This document shows positions 1 through 9,535 of a stretch of DNA of 64,000 bases, one piece after another (positions within the stretch are counted from its first letter, which is position 1; every line of letters begins with the position of its first letter). A program made the position numbers and the translations under genes. The notes below the pieces were generated by a model that was not told the DNA's origin, did no database searches, and was given only the letters and a program-made list of their open reading frames with translations. Source of the DNA: an uncultured Clostridia bacterium (GTDB lineage Bacteria > Bacillota > Clostridia > Oscillospirales > Acutalibacteraceae). Where the stretch lies: positions 1 to 64,000 of the forward strand of contig CALWIO010000004.1 in NCBI GenBank assembly GCA_944380765.1, read 5' to 3'.

Positions 1-51
1 CGGCGGCACATTTTTAGCCGGAAGCGCGAGGGCGGTACCGCACGCAAAGCG

Positions 52-120
52 TGGGGTGTCCCGAGCGGGCAGTATGCCGGGCGCAGCCCGGCAGACGGTC
101 GAATCCTGCCACCCCAGCCA
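52..120 (+). pseudogene. tRNA-Gln-like relic
   Basis: The ends look like a tRNA-Gln: TGGGGTG at 52-58 pairs fully with CACCCCA at 110-116, followed by G and CCA at 117-120. A T-loop-like GGTCGAATCC lies at 97-106. The inside does not fold as a tRNA: the element is only 69 nt, the would-be T stem does not pair in register, and the anticodon position is a 5-bp hairpin (77-81 with 87-91) without a U33. I read it as a degenerate tRNA or a tRNA-like 3' end within a structured repeat. A strong hairpin follows directly. Confidence 0.4.
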
Positions 121-121
121 C

Positions 122-157
122 GTCGGAGCAAAGTTCGCTTTGCTCCGACAACTTTTT
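122..157 (+). terminator. strong hairpin with TTCG loop
   Basis: A perfect 12-bp stem (122-133 with 138-149) is closed by a TTCG tetraloop and followed by a T run at 153-157. It fits a rho-independent terminator placed right after the tRNA-like element, so an RNA is probably made from the left of the window. It could also be part of a dispersed palindromic repeat. Confidence 0.65.
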
Positions 158-208
158 ATGCCCATGGCAAAAAAAGTCGTCATCCGCCCGCTTCCTTGCT
201 CCTCCTTT

Positions 209-243
209 CCAAATCGAACCCGCTGCGCTGGGCTTCGATTTGG
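209..243. repeat. long inverted repeat
   Basis: CCAAATCGAA at 209-218 is perfectly complementary to TTCGATTTGG at 234-243, with further CCC/GGG pairing inside. No long T run follows, so it is a poor terminator. With the two elements before it, it makes 1-300 unusually rich in hairpins. No convincing gene lies in 1-544. Confidence 0.5.
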
Positions 244-342
244 TTTACTTGACGGTTACAGTAAGTTCTGTTTTGACATTAAAATCAAACGCAAACCGGC
301 ACTTTTGCTGTTCTTTATTTTCAATAAGCCATATAGAACCTG

Positions 343-364
343 AGCCGTTGTCGGCTTTTTTTGC
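343..364 (+). terminator. short rho-independent terminator
   Basis: AGCCG at 343-347 pairs with CGGCT at 352-356 and is followed by seven T residues. The stem is short, so this is a moderate call. From here to the sigK ribosome binding site I see nothing else. Confidence 0.45.
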
Positions 365-544
365 TTTTCTGAAGTTCAAAGGATTCAAACCTGCTTATTT
401 TATGTTCAGCTTTTTATGAAATCAGTTGAATTTTCCGGCGGCATTTTCCGCGTGCGGAACACTATTTAATCAATCTTTATAAAATTATATATAGACTTGC
501 ACCAACAAAATATCTTCCGCATATAATGTCGGGAGGTGTTAAAT

Positions 545-1237
545 ATGTTATTTTCATTACTGCAAAGCATTTCGGCAAATCTCTTGTATTTTGTGCTTCA
601 TCTTACGGGCGGCAATTCCTTTGAAAGACCGCTGACCGCCAAGGAAGAACGGGAAGCCCTTGAAAAGTACCATAAAAACGGCGACATTGAGGCGCGCAAC
701 AAGCTCGTTAATCACAATATGCGGCTTGTGGCGCATATCATAAAAAAATACTATTCCAATTATTCCGACCAGGAGGATATAATTTCAATAGGCACCATAG
801 GGCTTATTAAGGGAATCAACACTTTTGACTATGAAAAAGGCACAAAGCTTGCCACATACGCTTCAAAATGTATTGAAAACGAAATTCTGATGCATTTCCG
901 TTCAAAAAAGAAAAGCTCGCAGGAAATTTCAATGAGCGAGCCTATTGATACCGACAGCGACGGCAACCCGCTTACTTTTGCCGATATAATTTTCAGCGAC
1001 GAAACAGTATTTGACGATGTAGATTTAAAAATGAAAACCCAGAAACTGTACGAATATTTGAAAAAGCTCAGCGACCCGCGCCACCGGCAGGTGCTTATAA
1101 TGCGTTACGGGCTGTATGACACCGAGCCTTATACACAGCGTGAAATCGCGAAAAAGCTCAATATATCGCGCTCCTATGTTTCAAGAATAGAAAAAAAGGC
1201 GATAGAGGAGCTTAAAGTGATGTTCAACGCGGAATAA
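545..1237 (+). CDS. sigK: RNA polymerase sporulation sigma factor SigK
   Basis: A 230-residue sigma-70 family protein with a hydrophobic N-terminal stretch of about 20 residues that fits the inhibitory pro-sequence of pro-sigma-K. Region 2 is clear (the [16 protein letters not shown] motif, then GTKLATYAS and CIENEILMH), and region 4 ends with a helix-turn-helix (TQREIAKKLNISRSYVSRIE). Sigma-K directs late mother-cell genes (coat, cortex) after removal of the pro-sequence. I start at ATG 545, with GGGAGG at 531-536; a GTG at 536 overlaps that site. The gene is uninterrupted, so there is no skin-type element here. The processing protease SpoIVFB, SpoIVFA and BofA are encoded elsewhere in the window. 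Confidence 0.92.
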   Translation: MLFSLLQSISANLLYFVLHLTGGNSFERPLTAKEEREALEKYHKNGDIEARNKLVNHNMRLVAHIIKKYYSNYSDQEDIISIGTIGLIKGINTFDYEKGTKLATYASKCIENEILMHFRSKKKSSQEISMSEPIDTDSDGNPLTFADIIFSDETVFDDVDLKMKTQKLYEYLKKLSDPRHRQVLIMRYGLYDTEPYTQREIAKKLNISRSYVSRIEKKAIEELKVMFNAE

Positions 1238-1344
1238 ATGCAGTTTCCAATTTCAAAAATTTCAAAACACCGCGAAAATTAAAATATTTTTGCCAAAAGA
1301 GGTTAATTTTGTGAATTTTTATATAAAAAACATTCAAAAAACAG

Positions 1345-1373
1345 TTGACCGCCGTATGTCTGTGTGCTATAAT
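1345..1373 (+). promoter_or_regulatory. sigma-A promoter of gdhA
   Basis: TTGACC at 1345-1350 and TATAAT at 1368-1373, exactly 17 bp apart, give a short leader to the start at 1415. Confidence 0.8.
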
Positions 1374-1411
1374 CAGCCTTGTGTATTTTTTAATTTAGCG
1401 AGGTAGTGTGA

Positions 1412-2755
<1,344 letters not shown>

Positions 2756-2776
2756 TAAACTTTTAATATGCTTTAA

Positions 2777-2810
2777 AATCCGGGACGCAGACCGCGGCCC
2801 GGATTTTTTT
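2777..2810 (+). terminator. terminator of gdhA
   Basis: AATCCGGG at 2777-2784 pairs with CCCGGATT at 2798-2805 and is followed by a T run. Confidence 0.9.
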
Positions 2811-2825
2811 CGCGTTATATTTTTG

Positions 2826-2854
2826 TTGAAAAGCGGAGCGGTTTTTGGTATAAT
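2826..2854 (+). promoter_or_regulatory. sigma-A promoter of the glycosidase gene
   Basis: TTGAAA at 2826-2831 and TATAAT at 2849-2854 with a 17-bp spacer, about 30 bp before the start codon. Confidence 0.8.
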
Positions 2855-2883
2855 TAACCTATATTTTTACCGAGGTGCGCAGT

Positions 2884-5583
2884 ATGAGTACAGTAACTGA
2901 AAAAATGAATAAAATAATGGGCAAATGGGGCCCGTTTTCAAAGAAATACAGCGGAATTTCAAGAATTGCCGACCACGAAAGCGAGGGCGGAGTCCGCTTT
3001 GATTTGGTGGTCAGCCCCGCTGTTGAAAATGCGGACAGCCGCGTTCCGAATGTAACCGTGCCTACGGGCGTTCACCCGTGGGAGGCTAAGTCGGACTATA
3101 CCTTTTATTCATACCGTTATGACCTTGAATGGAAGGACAGAGTGTATGCCGATGTGTCCTTTACCAAACTGACCGACGAGAGCGTTCTTGTAAGGACTGA
3201 GTTCTTCAACAATACCGATATAATGCAGATTTGCCTTTTGAATCTGTTTTCGGCTATCGAATATCCCAATGTTTATTCCTGCCTGCCGGTTTTGCCCGAA
3301 AAATGTATTTTTATCAAAGCCCTCGATTATAAAAGCTATGAGTACGCGACTCGCCGCCCGTGGGATAACGAGGTGATCGACGCCATGAAAAAAGGCGAGT
3401 TTTTCGACGACGCCTTTACTTATCACCGCGGACTCGGCGACCGTGACAATAACCGCTATATTCTTCCGAAATACCCTGCTTTGGGCGAGGATGCCGGCGA
3501 CAGAATAGAATATGAAATTCCGAAAGCCTTAAATTTTACCTCACCCGTTCTCAGCGTAAGGTATAAAACCGTCTCCGGCTCTTCAAGCGCGTGGATTTTA
3601 AACGGCAGGGAGGTTGAGTTTGCCGCCGCCGAGGATATGGGTATTGCTGAAATACCTTTTGAAAACTGCGATAAACTGACTCTTGTTTCAAAGGGTACGG
3701 GCGGCATTGAGTTTGACTTTTTCGCTGTGACCGAAAAGGGCGAAAGCGTTTCGGTAAAGACAAAAAAGCACGCTTTTTATCCCGAAATAAATACGCAGGA
3801 CTGTTCCTGCGGCAAACTTGTTTCATATAAATACGAGGGACTTTCGGACAGGTTTTATGTAAGAACCTTTAACGATTCCACCCGCTACCGTGATTTTGAT
3901 ACCGGCTGCCTTGAAGACAGTCCCACAGCCCGTATTTCTCAGCCTGACGAGAGCTTTCAGAATATGCTGGAAACCTTTTCCGGCTCCTTTTCCGAAAAGC
4001 ACAGCGACGAGGGGTTTTATCACAATACGGTTGTGCATACAATCTACATTGAGCCTCATACAACCCATACCGAGTACGCAGTTGTTTCTTTCGGAGAAAC
4101 TGAGTATAAATCGGCTGAGGAATATGAAAAAAACTATGAAAACGCCTTTGCTTCTGTTGAAAAGCTCGGGCTCAACGAGGCGGGCTTAAAGTATGAGTTT
4201 TCAAACAGACTTCTGCGTGCGGCAATGTTCCAGAATACGGTATATCCTCTGTACCGCCACGGCGAATACATAGTGCACCATACTCCGGGCAAACGCTGGG
4301 ACTCTTTCTATACATGGGATTCCGGATTTATCGGACTTGATATGCTCGAATTCGCTCCGGAAATCGCCGACTATATTTTGGATACATATTTAAGCGACAA
4401 GGATAATCCCGACTACGCTTTTCTGCTTCACGGCTCGCCCGTACCCGTGCATATTTACCAGTATCTTGAAATGCTCAACCGCGCAAACGATAAGGAAAAG
4501 CTCCTTTCCTATTACGACAGGGTAAAGATGTTCTATGACTTCCTCGCGGGTAAAATAAACGGCTCCACAACCGCGAAATTCAAGAGCGGACTTACCACAA
4601 CCTTCGATTATTTCTATAATTGCAGCGGTATGGACGATTTGCCCCCTCAGAAGGAAATGTACCGTCTGGGACTTCAAAAATATATGACGCCGGTTATTTC
4701 CTCATGCGAGGTAATACGCTGCGCCAAAATTCTCTATATGGCTGCCGATTTGCTCGGCAGAAAAGAGGATATGAAAGTTTATCTTGACGATATAAAAAGA
4801 GTTTCTGACGCCCTGCAGAAATATTCATGGGACTCTGAGTGCGGATATTTTTCTTATGTACTCCACAATGAACAGGGCGAGCCTGTCGGATTTTTCAAAA
4901 ACGATAAGGGCGAAAATCTCAATAAGACTATGGACGGTATTTACCCGATAGTCGCGGGAGCCGTAACACAGCGGCAGAAAGAAATCATACTCTCTCACCT
5001 TAAAAGCGACAGCGAAATGTTCAGCCCCGTGGGTATAAGCGCGGTTGATAAATCAGCTTCGTATTATATCACAAACGGCTACTGGAACGGCAATGTCTGG
5101 CTTTCGCATCAGTGGTTTGTCTGGAAAACAATGCTGGATCTGGGCGAAACGGATTTCGCCTTTAAGATAGCCGGAACCGCCCTTGAAGCGTGGAAACGCG
5201 AAGTAGAGTATTCATACTATACCTTTGAAATGTTTAATATAACAACGGGCAGAGGAGGCTGGTTCCACAACTTCGGCGGACTTTCGGCGCCTGTAAATAT
5301 CTGGACTGACGCCTATTATAAACCCGGCACCGTTTCGGCAGGACTTGACCTTATGGTGCTTTCAAGAAACTTCTCAAATGACTGTTCATCTGCCGAAATC
5401 AAAATTAAATATTACGGCAGCGCCGAAAAATATTCGCTCATCGTTGTTATGAACGATAAAAACCGTTACCGCGTGACCGTTAACGGAAGTCAGACCGAGT
5501 ATAAAGAGCGCGAAAAGGGTACGCTTGAAATTACTTTTGAAGGCAAAATTCAAGAAGCCGCTGTTGAAATAACCGCGGTCTAA
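2884..5583 (+). CDS. (alpha/alpha)6-barrel glycoside hydrolase, GH63/MGH1-like
   Basis: A protein of 899 residues without a signal peptide, so probably cytoplasmic. An N-terminal beta-rich part (about 1-430) is followed by a helical catalytic part starting near GKRWDSFYTWDSGF, which resembles the WDS motif of GH63, GH37 and mannosylglycerate-hydrolase-like enzymes. NGYWNGNVWL and a conserved aromatic C-terminal section support a six-hairpin glycosidase. The last 70 residues look like a beta-sandwich cap. Substrate cannot be read from the sequence. I start at ATG 2884 because CGAGGTG (2871-2877) is then correctly spaced. The gene ends 4 bp into the convergent BofC-like gene, and no terminator separates them. 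Confidence 0.75.
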   Translation: MSTVTEKMNKIMGKWGPFSKKYSGISRIADHESEGGVRFDLVVSPAVENADSRVPNVTVPTGVHPWEAKSDYTFYSYRYDLEWKDRVYADVSFTKLTDESVLVRTEFFNNTDIMQICLLNLFSAIEYPNVYSCLPVLPEKCIFIKALDYKSYEYATRRPWDNEVIDAMKKGEFFDDAFTYHRGLGDRDNNRYILPKYPALGEDAGDRIEYEIPKALNFTSPVLSVRYKTVSGSSSAWILNGREVEFAAAEDMGIAEIPFENCDKLTLVSKGTGGIEFDFFAVTEKGESVSVKTKKHAFYPEINTQDCSCGKLVSYKYEGLSDRFYVRTFNDSTRYRDFDTGCLEDSPTARISQPDESFQNMLETFSGSFSEKHSDEGFYHNTVVHTIYIEPHTTHTEYAVVSFGETEYKSAEEYEKNYENAFASVEKLGLNEAGLKYEFSNRLLRAAMFQNTVYPLYRHGEYIVHHTPGKRWDSFYTWDSGFIGLDMLEFAPEIADYILDTYLSDKDNPDYAFLLHGSPVPVHIYQYLEMLNRANDKEKLLSYYDRVKMFYDFLAGKINGSTTAKFKSGLTTTFDYFYNCSGMDDLPPQKEMYRLGLQKYMTPVISSCEVIRCAKILYMAADLLGRKEDMKVYLDDIKRVSDALQKYSWDSECGYFSYVLHNEQGEPVGFFKNDKGENLNKTMDGIYPIVAGAVTQRQKEIILSHLKSDSEMFSPVGISAVDKSASYYITNGYWNGNVWLSHQWFVWKTMLDLGETDFAFKIAGTALEAWKREVEYSYYTFEMFNITTGRGGWFHNFGGLSAPVNIWTDAYYKPGTVSAGLDLMVLSRNFSNDCSSAEIKIKYYGSAEKYSLIVVMNDKNRYRVTVNGSQTEYKEREKGTLEITFEGKIQEAAVEITAV

Positions 5584-5924
5584 CTGGTGTAGTCCTCAAT
5601 AATTTTTTGAAGCTCGCTTTCGTTTTCAGCGTAGATTCCCTGTTCCAGCAAAAGCCTGTCCTGTTCGGGGAAAGAGGAAATGTAGGCGTCCAGAACTTCA
5701 ACAGGCTCTTCGCTTTCGTTTTTAAAAACGGCGATTTTCCCGTTGAACTGCGACACCCGGTAAACATCTGAAACCGGCTGTGAGCTTTCGCTTTCGGCGG
5801 CGTTCTTTTCGGAAAGAATAAGTATATACGATAATGCCGAAGCCGCCGCAATTACTGCCGCCAGTATAATCAATACCCGTTTTTGTTTCACGCTGTCATC
5901 TCCAAAAATATGTTTTTCATACAT
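5580..5924 (-). CDS. BofC C-terminal-like sporulation protein
   Basis: A small protein (114 residues) with one N-terminal membrane segment (about residues 15-35) and a C-terminal extracytoplasmic domain of the BofC type: YRVSQFNGKIAVFKNE followed by a conserved LLLEQGI region. In Bacillus BofC is a forespore protein of the sigma-K checkpoint; the same role here is inference. A second start is plausible: GTG at 5891, preceded by a well-spaced GGAG, giving 103 residues beginning just before the membrane segment. The gene converges with the glycosidase, overlapping it by 4 bp. Confidence 0.6.
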   Translation of the reverse strand: MYEKHIFGDDSVKQKRVLIILAAVIAAASALSYILILSEKNAAESESSQPVSDVYRVSQFNGKIAVFKNESEEPVEVLDAYISSFPEQDRLLLEQGIYAENESELQKIIEDYTS

Positions 5925-5977
5925 ATTTTCCCCAAAAAAGCGGAAATATTAAATATTTATAAATTTAATAAAAAAAC

Positions 5978-6006
5978 TAAACATTTTATGTGATTTGTGT
6001 TATAAT
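5978..6006 (+). promoter_or_regulatory. probable sigma-A promoter of the PBP gene
   Basis: TAAACA at 5978-5983 and a perfect TATAAT at 6001-6006 with 17 bp between. The -35 is only a 4/6 match. The leader to the start at 6131 is about 118 nt, and I recognise no riboswitch in it. Confidence 0.6.
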
Positions 6007-6130
6007 CATAATATATGAAGTTTTTGACGCGCATTGTGTCCGCGTTTTCCGATTTAACGGGTTTAAAATACCCAAAATAAGCTAATTTTTGCCGCTGTTT
6101 TTTAACGGTAAACTGCCTCGGAGGAAAAAT

Positions 6131-8395
6131 ATGAGGAAAAGAACTTCACCCGCGAAGAAAAAGAAGAATCTTTCACCCGGTAAAAAGAAAGCGCTGACAG
6201 CTTTGCTGGCAGTGCTGTTTACCTGTGGCCTTACCTGCGTAATAATCGGCTGCTATATCCTTTTTGATATTATCAGCACGGTTAACGGCGACAGGATAAT
6301 CGACCTTGAATTTTACAGGCAGAATCAGGACCAGACCACAATAATTTACGCCAACGACGAGGAGAATAACCCCGTCGAGCTTATAAGGCTTCACGGCGAG
6401 CAGAACCGCGTGTGGGTTGAAAACGAGGATATGTCCGAGTGGCTCGGCAAAGCCTTTGTTTCGCTTGAAGACAAGCGTTTTGAAAAGCACCACGGCGTTG
6501 ACTGGGTAAGAACTGTGCTTGGCGTAATTAAAAACAGATTCAAGCAGGGCGGTTCAACAATAACTCAGCAGCTTATTAAGAACCTGACAGGTGAGAGCGG
6601 CAGAACAATCAACCGAAAGTATAACGAGATTCTTTCGGCTCTGAATATGGAAAAATATTACGAAAAAGATGTTATACTTGAAGCGTATCTCAATACCGTT
6701 TATCTGAGCCACGGCTGCTACGGCGTTAAAACAGCGGCGGAAACATATTTCGGAAAAGATGTTTCCGAGCTTAACCTTGCCGAATGTGCTTCTCTCGCGG
6801 CAATAACTCAGTTTCCGGCGGAGTATGACCCGCTGTGGAATCCCGAAAACAATAAAAAACGCCAGAAATATTGCCTTGACAGTATGCTCGAACAGGGCGT
6901 AATAACTAAAGAGCAGTATGATGAGGCGCTGGCGTATGAGCTTGTGTTTACAAACAGCGAGAATTATGTGGCTGATGATGACGACGGCGATACCGATTCC
7001 GCCATTGACAATGAGATTCAGAGCTACTATGTCGATTATGTAATCGACAGCGTAATAAGAGATTTAAAAGAAATAGGATATTCTCATTACGAAGCCACAA
7101 AGATGATTTATTCAGGCGGACTCAGAATTTATTCCGCGGTTGACACAAAGGTTCAGGATGAGCTTGAAAGCGTCTATGTTCAGCGTACAAACTTCCCCAG
7201 CGAACGTGTAAGCGACTCTTCCGAGCTTTCCCAGTCGGCTATGACGGTTATGGATTACAGCGGCAGGGTAGTCGCTATGGTCGGCGGCGCGGGCGAGAAA
7301 ACCGAAAACCGTTCAAATAACCGAGCGGTCAGCGCGGCCCGTCAGCCCGGTTCGTCAATTAAACCGCTCAGTATTTACGCGCCGGCAATTGAGGAAAATT
7401 ATATAACCTGGTCGTCAAAAATCAAGAATTACGGTATTTCCTGGAAGGGCAGTATATGGCCTACCAACTACGGCGGAAATCCCGGCTCGCCCAACAGCTA
7501 TGTTACCGCGCAGTACGCCCTCGCGATTTCCTATAATACCGTTCCCGCTCAGATTCTGATGATGATGGGCTTTGAAACAAGTTACAGCTATCTTACCGAA
7601 AAATTCCATATTACAACGCTCAACGATTCTGTTGACAGTGTTTCGCCCTCGGCTATGGCGACCGGCGGAACTAACGGAGGAGTAACAACCCTGCAAATGG
7701 CGGCGGCGTTTGCCTGCTTCGGCAACGGCGGCAAATATTACGAGCCGTACTGTTACTATAAAGTAACCGACAGTACCGGCGAGAATATTATATTGCAGAG
7801 CAATTCCCAGCCGGAACAGGTCATTTCTCCCGAAACGGCTTATGTTATGAACGAAATGCTCAGAACTGTTATGTCAAGCTCGGCAGGTACTGCCCGCGGC
7901 TATGCCGTAAGCGGATTTACAACATACGCCAAGACGGGTACAACTTCCGATAACTATGACCGCTGGTGCGTTGCGGGTACGCCTTATTATGTAAGCGCGG
8001 TATGGTTCGGTTATGATTATAACAAAGAAATCAGAGCAAGCGGAAACCCCGCGGCGCTCATCTTTAAAACGGTAATGGACAGAGTTCACAAGAATCTTGC
8101 TCCCAAATCGTTTGAAACCTATACCGACAATGTGGTTCAGAAAACATACTGCACCGTGTCGGGGCTTCTTGCGGGCAGCGGCTGCACTTCAAAGGCGACC
8201 GGCTGGTATAAACTCTCAAATCTTCCCGGAACCTGCGCGGGGTGCACGGCTCCTGTAACCGAGCCGGACAATTCGGCAACCGATGAAACATCGACTACAC
8301 AGCAGGCTTCCGAAACAACCTCAGGCACTGCTGAGAGTACCAGCGCCGCGCCGAGTGAAACCTCGCCGGAATCGACTTCGGCGCCCGCGGCATAA
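6131..8395 (+). CDS. class A penicillin-binding protein (PBP1A family)
   Basis: A bifunctional peptidoglycan synthase of 754 residues. A basic N-terminus and one membrane segment (about 20-45) are followed by the GT51 glycosyltransferase domain with catalytic Glu113 in EDKRFEKHHG and the QGGSTITQQ motif. The transpeptidase domain has S408-S-I-K411, S467-Y-N469 and K601-T-G-T. The tail has two Cys pairs in a PASTA-like short segment and then about 45 Ser/Thr/Glu-rich residues, probably an extracytoplasmic linker. ATG 6131 is chosen because GAGGAAAA precedes it; an upstream in-frame start at 6089 lacks such a site. It polymerises and crosslinks cell-wall glycan on the outer membrane face. Confidence 0.93.
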   Translation: MRKRTSPAKKKKNLSPGKKKALTALLAVLFTCGLTCVIIGCYILFDIISTVNGDRIIDLEFYRQNQDQTTIIYANDEENNPVELIRLHGEQNRVWVENEDMSEWLGKAFVSLEDKRFEKHHGVDWVRTVLGVIKNRFKQGGSTITQQLIKNLTGESGRTINRKYNEILSALNMEKYYEKDVILEAYLNTVYLSHGCYGVKTAAETYFGKDVSELNLAECASLAAITQFPAEYDPLWNPENNKKRQKYCLDSMLEQGVITKEQYDEALAYELVFTNSENYVADDDDGDTDSAIDNEIQSYYVDYVIDSVIRDLKEIGYSHYEATKMIYSGGLRIYSAVDTKVQDELESVYVQRTNFPSERVSDSSELSQSAMTVMDYSGRVVAMVGGAGEKTENRSNNRAVSAARQPGSSIKPLSIYAPAIEENYITWSSKIKNYGISWKGSIWPTNYGGNPGSPNSYVTAQYALAISYNTVPAQILMMMGFETSYSYLTEKFHITTLNDSVDSVSPSAMATGGTNGGVTTLQMAAAFACFGNGGKYYEPYCYYKVTDSTGENIILQSNSQPEQVISPETAYVMNEMLRTVMSSSAGTARGYAVSGFTTYAKTGTTSDNYDRWCVAGTPYYVSAVWFGYDYNKEIRASGNPAALIFKTVMDRVHKNLAPKSFETYTDNVVQKTYCTVSGLLAGSGCTSKATGWYKLSNLPGTCAGCTAPVTEPDNSATDETSTTQQASETTSGTAESTSAAPSETSPESTSAPAA

Positions 8396-8405
8396 TAAAA
8401 ATACA

Positions 8406-8428
8406 GCCCATCTTTTTGATGGGCTTTT
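8406..8428 (+). terminator. terminator after the PBP gene
   Basis: GCCCATC at 8406-8412 pairs with GATGGGC at 8418-8424, followed by a short T run (four T). It lies 13 nt before the carA ribosome site, so some read-through into carA is likely. I found no clear promoter for carA. Confidence 0.6.
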
Positions 8429-8449
8429 GTGGTTTAAAAGGTGAAAAAA

Positions 8450-9535
8450 ATGAAGAACAGAAAAAAAGCTTATCTTGTTTTAGCCGACTCAACCGTATTT
8501 GAAGGCTATTCAATGGGAAAGGAAGGCGTTACAATAGGCGAGGTGGTATTTAATACCTGTACCTCGGCTTATTCTGATATACTTTCCGACCCTACATATT
8601 ACGGCCAGATTGTCGCCCAGACCTATCCTCTTGCCGCTAACCGGGGAGTTATGCCCGACGGCGAGGGCGATGAGATAATGTCGAGCGGCTATGTTGTGCG
8701 CGAGTGGTGCGATGTGTATTCCGACGGCGGCGAGGTAAGCCTGAACGACTATCTTCTTTCACGCGGTATTGTGGGAATATGCGGAGTCGATACACGCCGC
8801 CTTACAAGATATTTAAGGGATAAGGAATATGTCAACGGAGCTATCACAAATACGCTTGACAACCTTGACGAACTGTTAAAGAAAATTAACGAATATACCA
8901 TTTCCGGAGCCGTGCGCGAAATTTCAATAAAAGAACCGGTTGTAATGAAAGGCGAAAACGCCCGTTATAATGTAGTTGCCGTTGACTACGGCTCGCCCCG
9001 TAAACAGCTCAACGCGTTTTTGCTCAACGGCTGTAATGTGGCTTTTGTTCCGGCTTTTACGCCCGTTGAGAAAATCTTAGAATATAAGCCGGACGGCATA
9101 GTGCTGTGCGACGGCCCGGCCGACCCCGACGACGAGCCGGAGCTTATTGAGAATATAAAGAGGATTATTAAGCTCGGCGTGCCGGTTTTCGCGATAGGCT
9201 TAGGGCATCAGATGCTCGCCCTTGCAGCCGGATTTAAAATAGTTAAAATGGAAAAAGGACACCGCGGCTCAAATCAGCCCGTAAGGCTTGCGGGCACCGA
9301 CACCGTTATGGTAACAAATCAGAATCACGGCTATGCCGTGCAGGGCGAAACGGTAAATCCCGGCAAGGCGGAAATAATAATGACCAATGTGAACGATAAT
9401 ACGGTTGAAGGGCTTGAATATAAAGAGTTTAAAGGTCTGTCGGTACAGTTTACCCCTAAGGGCGATATTGACAGCAGCACGGGATTTATAATACGCAGCT
9501 TTTTCAAAATGATGGACGGTGAAACCAATGAATGA
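8450..9535 (+). CDS. CarA-like carbamoyl-phosphate synthase small subunit lacking the glutaminase triad
   Basis: A full-length CarA homologue (361 residues; family about 360-385). The N-terminal CPSase_sm domain is well kept (GEVVFNT, DTRRLTR), and the C-terminal class I amidotransferase fold is clearly present (DGIVLCDGPADP, LGHQMLALA, NQNHGYAV). The catalytic residues are not: the nucleophile position in the usual ICLGHQ motif is Gly250 (IGLGHQ), and the usual FQGHPE/FHPE motif reads FTPK, so His is Thr335 and Glu is Lys337. It therefore should not hydrolyse glutamine. It might bind CarB, act with free ammonia, or have another role. Start ATG 8450 follows AAAGGTG; an in-frame GTG at 8441 is inside that site. 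It overlaps carB. Confidence 0.85.
   Translation: MKNRKKAYLVLADSTVFEGYSMGKEGVTIGEVVFNTCTSAYSDILSDPTYYGQIVAQTYPLAANRGVMPDGEGDEIMSSGYVVREWCDVYSDGGEVSLNDYLLSRGIVGICGVDTRRLTRYLRDKEYVNGAITNTLDNLDELLKKINEYTISGAVREISIKEPVVMKGENARYNVVAVDYGSPRKQLNAFLLNGCNVAFVPAFTPVEKILEYKPDGIVLCDGPADPDDEPELIENIKRIIKLGVPVFAIGLGHQMLALAAGFKIVKMEKGHRGSNQPVRLAGTDTVMVTNQNHGYAVQGETVNPGKAEIIMTNVNDNTVEGLEYKEFKGLSVQFTPKGDIDSSTGFIIRSFFKMMDGETNE

Noticed and set aside
51..419. Two overlapping plus-strand ORFs at the left end
   Set aside because: They cross the tRNA-like relic and two strong hairpins, have no ribosome site and no recognisable protein pattern.
497..527. TTGCAC and TATAAT before sigK as a promoter
   Set aside because: The spacer is 19 bp, and transcription would start inside the GGGAGG ribosome site, so the message could not be initiated normally. 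The CATATAAT also resembles a mother-cell sigma -10 but has the same problem.
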